From: Bacteroidales bacterium
Lineage (GTDB): Bacteria; Bacteroidota; Bacteroidia; Bacteroidales; JAUNSR01
Assembly (NCBI GenBank): GCA_030539115.1
Contig: JAUNSR010000013.1
Span: forward strand, 2,276-66,275
DNA: 64,000 bases
Reading direction: 5' to 3'
Positions 44,026 through 52,712 of the stretch are shown here, piece after piece; position 1 is the first letter of the stretch, and the number at the start of each line of letters is the position of its first letter. The notes under the pieces are model-generated. The model searched no databases, was not told the DNA's origin, and saw only the letters and a list, made by a program, of their open reading frames with translations. Made by a program: the position numbers and the translations under genes.

Positions 44026-44523
44026 TTATTGAATCTTTTTATAAGTTCTAAAAGAATAATCAAATGGATTTTTCTCATCCTTAAAACAGTTTTGCTCTGC
44101 TTCAAGCTTCCATCGGTCGGTATTCCATTTAGGGAAATAGGTGTCTGCATTATCAAAGTTGTTGTCAATAAGAGTAATATACATTTTATTGGCAAACTTA
44201 ACAGCTTCATTATAAAGAGTGGCACCGCCAATAATAAAGATTTCTTCTTCATTTTTGGTCATATCAAGAATCTGCTCAAAGGAGCAGGCAGTTTCAGCCC
44301 CCTCGAAAACAGCACTTTGATTGGATGTCATAACAATGTTTCGTCTGTTTGGAAGAGCTCCTTTTGGAAGGGATTCAAAAGTTTTACGACCCATCACAAT
44401 AGTATGACCGGTAGTAATATTTTTAAAATGTTTTAAATCGGCTGGCAAATAGCAAAGTAAATTCTGACGATATCCGATAGCATTGTTTTTATCTGTTGCT
44501 ACTATAATTGAAATTGTTGACAT
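44026..44523 (-). CDS. folA: Dihydrofolate reductase
   Basis: Reduces dihydrofolate to tetrahydrofolate with NADPH. The 165-residue protein starts MSTISIIVATDKNNAIGYRQ, followed by LPADLKHFKNIT (the catalytic acidic residue D28-type), the NADPH motif MGRKTFESLP and IIGGATLYNEA. It lies 12 bases after thyA on the same strand, the classic pairing that replenishes the folate that ThyA oxidises. Confidence 0.96.
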   Translation of the reverse strand: MSTISIIVATDKNNAIGYRQNLLCYLPADLKHFKNITTGHTIVMGRKTFESLPKGALPNRRNIVMTSNQSAVFEGAETACSFEQILDMTKNEEEIFIIGGATLYNEAVKFANKMYITLIDNNFDNADTYFPKWNTDRWKLEAEQNCFKDEKNPFDYSFRTYKKIQ

Positions 44524-44535
44524 AAGCGAATGGTT

Positions 44536-45330
44536 CTAAACGGCAACTATACCTTTAATATGAGGATGAGGATTATATCCCTCCAATTGAAAATCTTCAT
44601 AATTGAATGAGAAGATATCCTTAACATCAGGATTGATAATCATTTTAGGAAGTTCACGGGGCTCTCTAAGAAGTTGCTCCTTAACCTGATCAAGATGATT
44701 AAGATAGATATGGGCATCGCCAAGAGTGTGTACAAAAGTTCCCGGCTTAAGTCCGGTAACCTGAGCAGCCATCATAAGAAGAAGGGCGTATGAAGCAATA
44801 TTGAATGGCACTCCAAGAAATATATCTGCACTTCTTTGATAAAGCTGAAGGCTTAGCTTGCCATCGGCAACATAGAATTGAAAAAAGGCATGACATGGAG
44901 GAAGATTCATTTTTGGCAAATCGGCAACATTCCATGCACTTACAATAATTCTTCTTGAATCCGGATTATGCTTTATTGTTTCTATCGCTTCTGTGATTTG
45001 GTCTATATAACCGCCATTGTAATCTGGCCATGAACGCCATTGATAGCCATAGATATGACCTAAATCGCCATTTGCATCAGCCCACTCATTCCAAATTCGG
45101 ACTCCATTTTCCTGAAGATATTTAACATTGGTATCTCCTTTCAAAAACCAAAGAAGCTCATAAATAATAGACTTTAGATGAAGCTTTTTAGTGGTTATTA
45201 AAGGGAAGCCATCTTCAAGATTAAAACGCATTTGGTGACCAAACACACTTAAGGTACCGGTATTTGTTCTGTCATCTTTTTTAACACCCTCTTCGAGGAC
45301 TCTGTTTAACAGATCAATATATTGTTTCAT
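44536..45330 (-). CDS. thyA: Thymidylate synthase
   Basis: Methylates dUMP to dTMP with methylenetetrahydrofolate. The start at 45330 gives 264 residues, the usual bacterial length, beginning [15 protein letters not shown]; the longer frame to 45387 would start upstream of the likely -7 box. The catalytic cysteine is in [12 protein letters not shown], preceded by [20 protein letters not shown] and PHIKGIVAV complete the family pattern. It is cotranscribed with folA. Confidence 0.96.
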   Translation of the reverse strand: MKQYIDLLNRVLEEGVKKDDRTNTGTLSVFGHQMRFNLEDGFPLITTKKLHLKSIIYELLWFLKGDTNVKYLQENGVRIWNEWADANGDLGHIYGYQWRSWPDYNGGYIDQITEAIETIKHNPDSRRIIVSAWNVADLPKMNLPPCHAFFQFYVADGKLSLQLYQRSADIFLGVPFNIASYALLLMMAAQVTGLKPGTFVHTLGDAHIYLNHLDQVKEQLLREPRELPKMIINPDVKDIFSFNYEDFQLEGYNPHPHIKGIVAV

Positions 45331-45374
45331 ACTATAACTTTTGGAATTTAGGCGGTTTGCCATGAAAATATGCA

Positions 45375-45382
45375 CAAACTTA
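45375..45382 (-). promoter_or_regulatory. Candidate -7 box of thyA-folA
   Basis: On the minus strand TAAGTTTG matches TAnnTTTG 44 bases before ATG 45330. It lies downstream of the alternative ATG at 45387, which supports the shorter thyA. No -33 box is clear. Confidence 0.45.
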
Positions 45383-45526
45383 TACAATAATAGAAAAAAT
45401 CTATCACTAAAAAAGAAATAAAAATCTAATTAATGTTTTATGGGATTTTTGAAAATAATTATTCAATATAAGTTGGTATCTTCGAACCATAATTTATAGA
45501 ATTATTTAACCTGAATAAACCAAGAT

Positions 45527-46753
45527 ATGGATTCAATTAAAGAAATATATAGAATAGGACGCGGACCATCGAGCAGTCATACAATGGGACCCAAAAAAGC
45601 AGCCGAACTATTTTTGGAAATGTGCCCTGAGGCAGATTCTTTTGAGGTGACTCTTTATGGAAGCTTAGCAGCTACCGGCAAAGGCCACATGACTGATGTT
45701 GCAATTCTCGATGTGCTTAAACAAAAGGGAGAGGTAAACATTGTTTGGGAACCAAAGATTTTTCTATCCTTTCATCCAAATGGGATGAAGTTCTGCGGCT
45801 TTGACAAAGACAAGAATGAGATAAAATCATGGATAATATATAGCATAGGCGGAGGAGCTTTGGCAAATGAAGAGAGTGCAGCCTCTCCTGCAAAGCCTGT
45901 CTATGACATGAACAATCTTCATGACATTCAAGAATTTTGCGAGGCTCAGGGATGCAGCTATTGGGAATATGTTGAGATGCATGAGGGTCCTGAGATATGG
46001 AATTTTCTTCAAAATGTATGGGACGTAATGGTTAATGCCGTTGAACGCGGATTGGAAGCTGAAGGAGTTTTGCCGGGTGGTCTTGGAGTAAGAAGAAAAG
46101 CCTCCGATTATCTTATCAGAGCAAAAGGATATAAAGACAACATGAAAAACAGAGGGATGCTTTATGCATATGCTCTTGCCACTTCGGAAGAGAATGCCGC
46201 AGGGGGAGAAATAGTTACTGCTCCGACTTGCGGATCGTGCGGAGTGGTTCCGGGAGTTTTATACTATCTTAAAAAGACAAAAGACTTTAGAGATTCAAGA
46301 GTTTTAAGAGCATTGGCAACGGCAGGACTTATTGGAAGTGTTGTCAGACAAAACGCATCTGTTTCAGGAGCGCAGGTTGGCTGTCAAGGGGAGGTTGGAG
46401 TTGCATGTGCGATGGCGGCAGCCGCTGCCTGCCAGTTGTTTGGTGGGACAACATCGCAAATAGAATATGCAGCAGAGATGGGACTTGAGCATCACTTGGG
46501 ATTAACATGCGACCCGGTGTGCGGATTGGTGCAAATACCATGTATTGAAAGAAATGCATACGCGGCAGCAAGAGCGCTTGACTGCAATACCTTTGCCACA
46601 TTCTCCGATGGGCGTCACAGAGTGAGCTTTGACAAGGTTGTAGAGGTGATGAGACAAACAGGTCACGACCTTCCAAGTCTTTACAAGGAGACATCCGAAG
46701 GCGGTTTGGCAAAGAATTATTACTCTAACAAACATTACGGTGCTACTGAGTAG
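45527..46753 (+). CDS. sdaA: L-serine ammonia-lyase, iron-sulfur type
   Basis: Converts L-serine to pyruvate and ammonia. The 408-residue single chain begins IYRIGRGPSSSHTMGPKKAAELF, the family start, and carries cluster cysteines in TCGSCGVVPG and CDPVCGLVQIPC. Beta and alpha domains are joined but shorter than in the E. coli enzyme (about 455). It has its own promoter region (TATCTTCG near 45478 is one base from consensus) and a very strong terminator. Confidence 0.93.
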   Translation: MDSIKEIYRIGRGPSSSHTMGPKKAAELFLEMCPEADSFEVTLYGSLAATGKGHMTDVAILDVLKQKGEVNIVWEPKIFLSFHPNGMKFCGFDKDKNEIKSWIIYSIGGGALANEESAASPAKPVYDMNNLHDIQEFCEAQGCSYWEYVEMHEGPEIWNFLQNVWDVMVNAVERGLEAEGVLPGGLGVRRKASDYLIRAKGYKDNMKNRGMLYAYALATSEENAAGGEIVTAPTCGSCGVVPGVLYYLKKTKDFRDSRVLRALATAGLIGSVVRQNASVSGAQVGCQGEVGVACAMAAAAACQLFGGTTSQIEYAAEMGLEHHLGLTCDPVCGLVQIPCIERNAYAAARALDCNTFATFSDGRHRVSFDKVVEVMRQTGHDLPSLYKETSEGGLAKNYYSNKHYGATE

Positions 46754-46787
46754 AGATTGACAAATTGAATATTTTTTTTAAATAGTT

Positions 46788-46840
46788 ATCCCCCTGATTC
46801 CATTACTTTACGGAGATCAAAGTAATGGAATCAGGGGGAT
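46788..46840. terminator. Terminator with a perfect 22-pair stem
   Basis: ATCCCCCTGATTCCATTACTTT (46788-46809) pairs fully with 46819-46840 around a nine-base loop. It sits between the convergent serine lyase and AraC genes. This length of perfect stem is well above what termination needs. Confidence 0.8.
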
Positions 46841-46902
46841 TTGCTTTTCTTATGAATTAAAAATAATTACACAGCTGATTATATAAATATCAGCTCATTG
46901 CA

Positions 46903-47805
46903 CTATGAATGGTCTTTGTATTCTCTCGGCGACATACCGGTATGCTGCTTGAAATATTTGCCAAAAAAAGACTGATTGGCAAAATTCAGCTCTTCGGCAA
47001 TTTGCTGAATGGTGTTTGCTGAGGTTTTTAAAAGAGTTTTTGCCTCTATAATTACAAAATGATCTATCCATTCCCTTGGAAGTTTGCCGGAAGCATCCTT
47101 AACGGTGGCTGAAAGATATTTCGGTGTAAGAAACAACTTGTCCGCATAGAATGAAACAGTACGGTTGTACTTGTAGTTATTTACAAGCACTTTCATAAAA
47201 CTCTCAAAAATCTCCTCTTTTCTGGTTTTCTTGCCGTCATTCTCAGGAGAATGGATTTGATAAAAACCGCTGACTTCATAAAAAAGAGCATGTAAAATGT
47301 TTTGTATGATTAAATTGCGGTAAACCAAACCCTCCTCTCTGACTTTTCGTCTGAGCAAATTATGATACTCCAACAAAAGCTCTATTTCTGAATCTGTAAG
47401 GGGTGTACAGGGATTATTTTTGAAATACATAAATACAGCCAAGGCGTTCTTTAAGTCAAGCCTTGACTCCTCCATAAGTTTTGGAGAAAGAAGTAAAAAA
47501 CGACCGTCAAAGTCTTCGCTGACGCTAAAAAGCTGCATGACCTGACTGGGACGAATCACACAAAGCTCATTTTTTGTCAAGCGGCTTCTTTCCAAATCCA
47601 AGCCGAACTCAATCTCGCCATTAAGACACAACGCAAAAATCACGCATTCTATCTTGTTAGGATAATCAGACAATGGCACGTTTTTTATATCATTCAAGAC
47701 AGCAAGATCGCTTGAAATAGTGTCCTTGGGATGAATAATCTTTACATCTCCAAGAGTTATTTTTCCCATTTCAGTGATAGGACGGTGTATTTCTGTAATG
47801 CACAT
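46903..47805 (-). CDS. AraC-family transcriptional regulator
   Basis: A 300-residue regulator with a cupin-like N-terminal region (about 20-150) and a C-terminal double helix-turn-helix (about 195-300; FYADKLFLTPKYLSATVKDASGK and FANQSFFGKYFKQHTGMSPREYK). The ligand is unknown. It could act on nearby genes, but no divergent partner adjoins it; the neighbour on the other side is an R96 repeat. Confidence 0.9.
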   Translation of the reverse strand: MCITEIHRPITEMGKITLGDVKIIHPKDTISSDLAVLNDIKNVPLSDYPNKIECVIFALCLNGEIEFGLDLERSRLTKNELCVIRPSQVMQLFSVSEDFDGRFLLLSPKLMEESRLDLKNALAVFMYFKNNPCTPLTDSEIELLLEYHNLLRRKVREEGLVYRNLIIQNILHALFYEVSGFYQIHSPENDGKKTRKEEIFESFMKVLVNNYKYNRTVSFYADKLFLTPKYLSATVKDASGKLPREWIDHFVIIEAKTLLKTSANTIQQIAEELNFANQSFFGKYFKQHTGMSPREYKDHS

Positions 47806-47840
47806 AATGTATGCTTTTTGATTTTTTTAATTAAAATAAG

Positions 47841-47950
47841 AATATGAAATCGCCATAACTCACCTAAAGATGAAATACCCATCAAAAGATATATAAATGG
47901 CGCATTTGTTCCTTAGTGTAAAAAAATAGTATAAATGATATATACAAATG
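47841..47950 (+). repeat. R96 repeat copy with a short open frame
   Basis: CGCCATAACTCACC and the core GGCGCATTTGTTCCTTAGTG are present, then TATATACAAATG at 47948. The ATG opens a 19-residue frame ending TGA at 48005-48007 (MKISVYFLLNILHSKPIAF), and the copy's own ATG AAA TCG CCA TAA also occurs near 47843. Whether the 19-residue frame is expressed is not known. Confidence 0.75.
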
Positions 47951-48280
47951 AAAATATCCGTTTACTTCTTATTGAATATTTTACATAGCAAACCTATTGC
48001 TTTTTGACTAACAAAAAAAAGACAATCAAAAAATATAAATCAATTGGGATAGTTCATCAATTAACAAAGGAATTTTATCATCAAAAAATATATATTATTC
48101 AATGAAAAGGCTGTTTTATCCTATGAAATATGTCTATTTTTAATCTATTCGTGAGTAAATATAGTCTGAATGTCCTAAAAATCTATAAAAAAACATAGTA
48201 ACATAACTTTTATGAAGTGAAAAAACATTATTGAAAGTCATTTCACTTATTGCTAAACATTAATGATAAATATAAAAAAA
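47951..48280. other. Intergenic region, no gene seen apart from the mini-frame
   Basis: About 330 bases of AT-rich sequence; no promoter box or further repeat was recognised. Confidence 0.4.
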
Positions 48281-48308
48281 CGGTCATTTGTATTCAAACA
48301 AAAGACCG
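48281..48308 (-). terminator. Terminator of the lipoprotein gene
   Basis: CGGTC (48281-48285) pairs with GACCG (48304-48308), with further A-T pairing in between; on the minus strand a run of seven T follows. It lies 57 bases beyond the end of the lipoprotein gene. Confidence 0.65.
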
Positions 48309-48364
48309 CCAAATCTATTTTACATTTTATCTTTTAGACAACACCAGTAGCCAAGGAAAAAGAA

Positions 48365-49108
48365 TTATTGCTTAGTATAAATTACAGTACCTGAATTGGT
48401 AGGTATCATTAAAGTTCCTTTTGCAGGATTTAAAGAACCGTTATACCCCATATCTGAAGTCGGCGCTGTATAGAAGAACAACAATTCATTGGCATCCTTA
48501 AAGTTGAAACTGCCTTTTAATTTAACATTGTTGTTTAAATCAAGAAGGAAACTGTAGTCTGGGTTGAGAGTTAAGACGGCACTTTGATCTGTGCCCGGAA
48601 TGTTGGCTGCTTTATAAGTGCCTGTAATTGGAGTTATTCCCTCGCAGATTGATTTGGGTACCATAGAAATAATATATGCCACTACAATTTTATATGGGTA
48701 ACTGCCAATCTGAGGATTTTTGTTTTCAACAAAATAGCCTCTGAAAGCAAATCCTGCCATATCGGAGTTGAGCTTTTGATATTGAGAGCTCACCTCTGAA
48801 TATATACCTTTGTCTTTTGCCAACGGAAGAGTAACGCCCATTTGACACAAGTTGATCAATGCTTCGTCATTAACCATAGTCATATTGCCGGCATAGAAGA
48901 AGTTTGACTGATTTAATATAACCGGACCGGGACCCATAACATTATTTAAATCGGTCTGAGGAGATGTTGCACTGCCGGGAGTAAAGCCGTAAACAACGCC
49001 TTCATTCTGAGACTGATTTTGCGGTTGAGTTTGTTTTGTAGTGGTTTTTGTTGAACAAGAAGCAAGTACAAATATCAAACTAAAAAATAGATAGAATACT
49101 TTTTTCAT
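48365..49108 (-). CDS. Lipoprotein of unknown function
   Basis: A 247-residue lipoprotein with lipobox LASC (cysteine near residue 18), a Gln/Asn/Thr-rich linker, and a middle domain with no familiar motif. The C-terminal 75 residues (about ITGTYKAANIPGT...SAVLTLNPDYSFLLDLNN onward) resemble the NlpE/copper-resistance-type beta-barrel start, but this is weak. It is flanked by terminators and is not part of the PUL operon. Confidence 0.6.
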   Translation of the reverse strand: MKKVFYLFFSLIFVLASCSTKTTTKQTQPQNQSQNEGVVYGFTPGSATSPQTDLNNVMGPGPVILNQSNFFYAGNMTMVNDEALINLCQMGVTLPLAKDKGIYSEVSSQYQKLNSDMAGFAFRGYFVENKNPQIGSYPYKIVVAYIISMVPKSICEGITPITGTYKAANIPGTDQSAVLTLNPDYSFLLDLNNNVKLKGSFNFKDANELLFFYTAPTSDMGYNGSLNPAKGTLMIPTNSGTVIYTKQ

Positions 49109-49249
49109 AGATCTTTCTTTTTTATTTATAGTTAGTTGTAAAAGGAGTTTTTATAAATTTTCCAATTGCAAGAGGAGTAAAAAAGAAATATTTCTGCTTT
49201 GGAAAGACGCAATATTTTTTATTCTGCTCATTGATATGTAAAAATTATA

Positions 49250-49279
49250 ATTGATGATAACAATTAGATTATCATCAAT
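49250..49279. promoter_or_regulatory. Perfect inverted repeat upstream of the lipoprotein gene
   Basis: ATTGATGATAA (49250-49260) is perfectly inverted as TTATCATCAAT (49269-49279) with eight bases between. It lies about 140 bases upstream of the lipoprotein start and could be an operator. The rest of 49109-49413 holds no gene. Confidence 0.4.
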
Positions 49280-49413
49280 ATTTCAACAACTCATCTTAGT
49301 AAAGGTTGAATATTGGATTGGCAAACTAAAAATAATTTGAATGACAACTTTATAGAGAAAAAAGTATCGATTGGAAAACTTAAATAATCAGCACCTGAGA
49401 AGAAATAAAAAAA

Positions 49414-49445
49414 GCTCAGTCTTTTTACATTATAAAAGACTGAGC
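49414..49445 (-). terminator. Terminator of the PUL operon
   Basis: GCTCAGTCTTTT (49414-49425) pairs with AAAAGACTGAGC (49434-49445); on the minus strand it is followed by a T run. It lies just beyond the last PUL gene. Confidence 0.8.
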
Positions 49446-49457
49446 CTTATGAATTTA

Positions 49458-51941
49458 TTATTTATAATCTAATATTGCGCTGGCATTGACGTCATGATCA
49501 GCTTTAAATCGTATCCATTTTGCATTGAAATACTCAGGGAACTTAAATTTAAAGGTTTTGTTTGGTTCAACTTCAAACACCTGATAAACCATGAAATTAT
49601 TATTTCCGGTAGGATCAGCCTCAAGAGTAAACTTAACTTTTTCGGTGCCTTTATGAGAAATTGTCAATTCCTTTTTATCATACCCGCAGATGAGATATGG
49701 ATCAGAATATGTATCTTTCTTTACATCAGTACCGAGCCAAGGACCTCCATGACCGACAGGTTTACCCATTTGCCACAAGTCATCAATTGCGCCTGCCCAA
49801 ACAGCAGCTTTTCCATCATCAGAGACAATAACATGGTTGTTGTAGGATGATTTCTTAATATTTATTCCACTAAGAATTATTAATCCTCTGTAGGAGCAAT
49901 AGTCATTGATTTTAAGATTATGAGTTGAGATTGGCCTTATTTTGGCAAAGCCGTCAGCATTTTCAGCCGGTAATTCAAAGAAAGTGCCCTCACAGTTAAA
50001 AAGATCTCTTTCTGTTGCAACTTCACGGCAAATTCTTAAGACATCGCTGTCTATTGCCGCTTTATAATTTTTGTTTCCTAAAGGAAGACGCCAACGTCTG
50101 CCACTTTCATCGACAATAAGTACTGAGGATGGCTCAATTGCTGCAACATTTTTGGGAATTGAAAATTTGGTTCTGATAAAATCAGATATCTGAGAATCTG
50201 CCTTTGCAGTTAGATTAAGATTTTCATTAAGTTCGTAAAAACCAATCTCAGACATCTTGTTGTCTTTACATTCATAAGCCAAAACACCCAAGGTTCTCTT
50301 GTTGCCGCCTCTTCCATATAAGAGTGCCCCGGAAGAATTATTGTCTTTGATTGAAGCAATTCCCTCAAAAATATTCTCTTTATCGGCATTATTTTTAAAA
50401 TTGGAAGTATAATTAAAACTTACGGTTGCTGTTGCAGGCTTATCGGTTAAGACTCTAACCCATTCTCCCTTTTCACTATCCAAAAAGTCTATCAATTGTG
50501 AGGAATTTGGCTCAATTGCAACATCTTTGAAAACAGTCCATTCATTATTTCCTTTTTTATCTGCTTCAAAACTGTAAACAACGTTGTCATTGCCAATATT
50601 GTTAATCCAACAGCTTCTCTTTTCCCATCCTGAGAAAATGAAAGGTTCGGTCGGTGTGTTTGCCTCAATAGCTTCATTGATAAGGACTGCACCATTGGCA
50701 GTGGTTGGTCCAAGATTGTTTATTTTATCAAATGAAGTGAACCAAAGGTTTGAATTAGACTGGCCGGGACCTTCAATATTGCCCTTAACCTTTCTTTTGT
50801 TGAGGAACTCCTTTTGTGCGGAATCGTCACAACCAAAAACAAGACGCTCATTCCAACGTGTAAAGTCGCCGATAACTTTCAAATATGAGGAAAGAGGACG
50901 AAGACCTGCGCTGTTATCAGCAGAGAAACTCTCCGGAAAATGCCAGAACATGCCGTGCATTGTCATCAGATAAAAGGAAGAATCAGGAGTGCCCACATTT
51001 CTGATTCTTGGCCACTCGGTGTTCCATCCATGAGCGCCGTCATATGAATTGCTCGCCTTAGGAAGTCGGTAGAAACTCCACCCTTTTAAAGGGTCTCTGA
51101 CAGCAAGCAAAAGAGACTTGTGGTCCCAACCCGTTGCCCAGATAGGATCTGTCTGAGGATTGTTATTTCCAAAAATACCACCGGGACCTGTCACCTCAAC
51201 AAACTGATTTCTTCTGACAACAGACCAATCTTTTCCATTCCACTCGGCAAGAACGCCGGATGGGATGTCAAATCTTTTTAAAGCCTCGTCAGATAACTCA
51301 CCGTTGTTGGTGTAAATCATAACTCCCTGGCCTGAATATAATCCTTTGCCGTGAGCTCCGGGAAGTGAAGCAAACTTATGGGATTTTAGATTGTTGGGAT
51401 TCTCATCATCCCTTTTATTTAGGTCTTTATAAAGCTCTTTTACATCAAGAGTGTTAACGTCAACTTCGTAAAACCCCTCCTCCATGGTTCCATAATAGAT
51501 CTTATTTTCAGGATCGGTAAGGTGTCTTGCATTACCGGTAAAACGTCCGCTCATTTTATAATAAGGTATAGTTCGAACGTTTCCGGTTTTGTCAATCACA
51601 TAGGGACCAATAAAAAGTTGTCCTGATTCCTTGTGAATCATCCTGTTGGCAGGAGTTCCTCCAATGCTCTGACTATTTACTTTAATTTTATATTCAGGGG
51701 TTATTTCGTAAAGTTTATCGCTCGATCCAAACGGAAGATGAGGCCCATAAGTGATTATCCAAAGATTGTTGCCCCAATCCACAACAGCACCGGTTCCACA
51801 TTCTCCCTCATTGTTATAATAAGCCAAAGAAGGATATATGCCGGAGAGATTGTCAACCTTTTCCTTTTTTTGCTTGGAAGAAGAACATGACAATAAAACA
51901 CAAAGAAGATTGACACAAAAAAAACAGTTTAAAATTTTCAT
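49458..51941 (-). CDS. Large PUL surface lipoprotein with duplicated C-terminal-type domain
   Basis: From ATG 51941 the protein has 827 residues and a lipobox LLSC near residue 19; an upstream ATG at 51983 falls in a hairpin. Residues 35-400 form a repetitive beta-rich region with blade-like segments (GTGAVVDWGNNLWIITYG, GQLFIGPYVIDKTGNVR, KIYYGTMEEGFYEVDV), suggesting a beta-propeller. Two homologous domains follow, about residues 428-512 and 742-827, both showing EADxxGNN and VEPN or IEPN, with an insert in between. No glycosidase motif is recognised. It ends the SusCD operon and could be a glycan-binding protein or an uncharacterised enzyme. Confidence 0.65.
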   Translation of the reverse strand: MKILNCFFCVNLLCVLLSCSSSKQKKEKVDNLSGIYPSLAYYNNEGECGTGAVVDWGNNLWIITYGPHLPFGSSDKLYEITPEYKIKVNSQSIGGTPANRMIHKESGQLFIGPYVIDKTGNVRTIPYYKMSGRFTGNARHLTDPENKIYYGTMEEGFYEVDVNTLDVKELYKDLNKRDDENPNNLKSHKFASLPGAHGKGLYSGQGVMIYTNNGELSDEALKRFDIPSGVLAEWNGKDWSVVRRNQFVEVTGPGGIFGNNNPQTDPIWATGWDHKSLLLAVRDPLKGWSFYRLPKASNSYDGAHGWNTEWPRIRNVGTPDSSFYLMTMHGMFWHFPESFSADNSAGLRPLSSYLKVIGDFTRWNERLVFGCDDSAQKEFLNKRKVKGNIEGPGQSNSNLWFTSFDKINNLGPTTANGAVLINEAIEANTPTEPFIFSGWEKRSCWINNIGNDNVVYSFEADKKGNNEWTVFKDVAIEPNSSQLIDFLDSEKGEWVRVLTDKPATATVSFNYTSNFKNNADKENIFEGIASIKDNNSSGALLYGRGGNKRTLGVLAYECKDNKMSEIGFYELNENLNLTAKADSQISDFIRTKFSIPKNVAAIEPSSVLIVDESGRRWRLPLGNKNYKAAIDSDVLRICREVATERDLFNCEGTFFELPAENADGFAKIRPISTHNLKINDYCSYRGLIILSGINIKKSSYNNHVIVSDDGKAAVWAGAIDDLWQMGKPVGHGGPWLGTDVKKDTYSDPYLICGYDKKELTISHKGTEKVKFTLEADPTGNNNFMVYQVFEVEPNKTFKFKFPEYFNAKWIRFKADHDVNASAILDYK

Positions 51942-51958
51942 AAATATCAGATAAGAAG

Positions 51959-51985
51959 ATGAGGCAAAAGACTTATGCCTCATCT
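51959..51985 (-). promoter_or_regulatory. Hairpin between two PUL genes
   Basis: GATGAGGCA (51959-51967) pairs perfectly with TGCCTCATC (51977-51985). It lies between the stop of the DUF4998 gene and the start of the large lipoprotein gene, and may set the ratio of the two transcripts. Confidence 0.45.
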
Positions 51986-51996
51986 TTATATTAAAA

Positions 51997-52689
51997 TTAA
52001 TAAATATTTATCGGACTGGTATAAAATGTATCTATTGCCGTTTCCTCAGGCTTATAAGCAGTTTTATAAACTAATGGCAAATCAAGGTTAACATCATTAA
52101 GAACAGTCTTTGATTTTAATTCTTGAGAGTTTTTAAAAATATTTACAGAAGAGCCGGATAGATCTGTATAGTCAATAATTACCCCCAATTCCTTGCTTGA
52201 ATTTATTGCACCCCATGTAATGGAAACACTGTTGTTGTTTTTATTTATATCAGCAGATTTAATAAACTTATTGCGCAAAGAATTCAAAAAAGCCTCGCCA
52301 TATACGTTAACCGGAATCTCATAATTGATAGATTTATTCCCTTTATTATCATGAGAGACAATCTGAAGAGTGTAGTCGCCCTCGGCAAATTTGTTGTTGC
52401 TGTCTCCAAGCAACAATATTATGGAGTCGTTGGCATTGTGTTCGGGGATATCTACAATTATCGAGTCAACTTTCTGATTCCAATAGATATACAATTGTTT
52501 TGCTCTTGGGTCAGAGATCCAATAACTAAGCATAAATCTATTATTTCCGGAATATGTTTTTGCAGAATCAACTTTTGCAATATATATAATCTCTCCTTTT
52601 GACAAGTATTCATCCATGCTCTCGGTCATATCGGAACAAGCTTGCAGAAAAGACATTAGAATAAAAAGAATACAAAAAATATATTTCAT
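51997..52689 (-). CDS. DUF4998-type lipoprotein
   Basis: A 230-residue lipoprotein: lipobox LQAC near residue 18, SDMTESMDEYLSKGEIIYIAKVDSAK after it, and two Ig-like beta-sandwich regions. This is the pattern of DUF4998 proteins, which sit in Bacteroidota PULs behind SusD-like genes. A surface glycan-binding accessory role is inferred from context. Confidence 0.75.
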   Translation of the reverse strand: MKYIFCILFILMSFLQACSDMTESMDEYLSKGEIIYIAKVDSAKTYSGNNRFMLSYWISDPRAKQLYIYWNQKVDSIIVDIPEHNANDSIILLLGDSNNKFAEGDYTLQIVSHDNKGNKSINYEIPVNVYGEAFLNSLRNKFIKSADINKNNNSVSITWGAINSSKELGVIIDYTDLSGSSVNIFKNSQELKSKTVLNDVNLDLPLVYKTAYKPEETAIDTFYTSPINIY

Positions 52690-52712
52690 AATCGTAATAT
52701 TAGAATTAAAAA

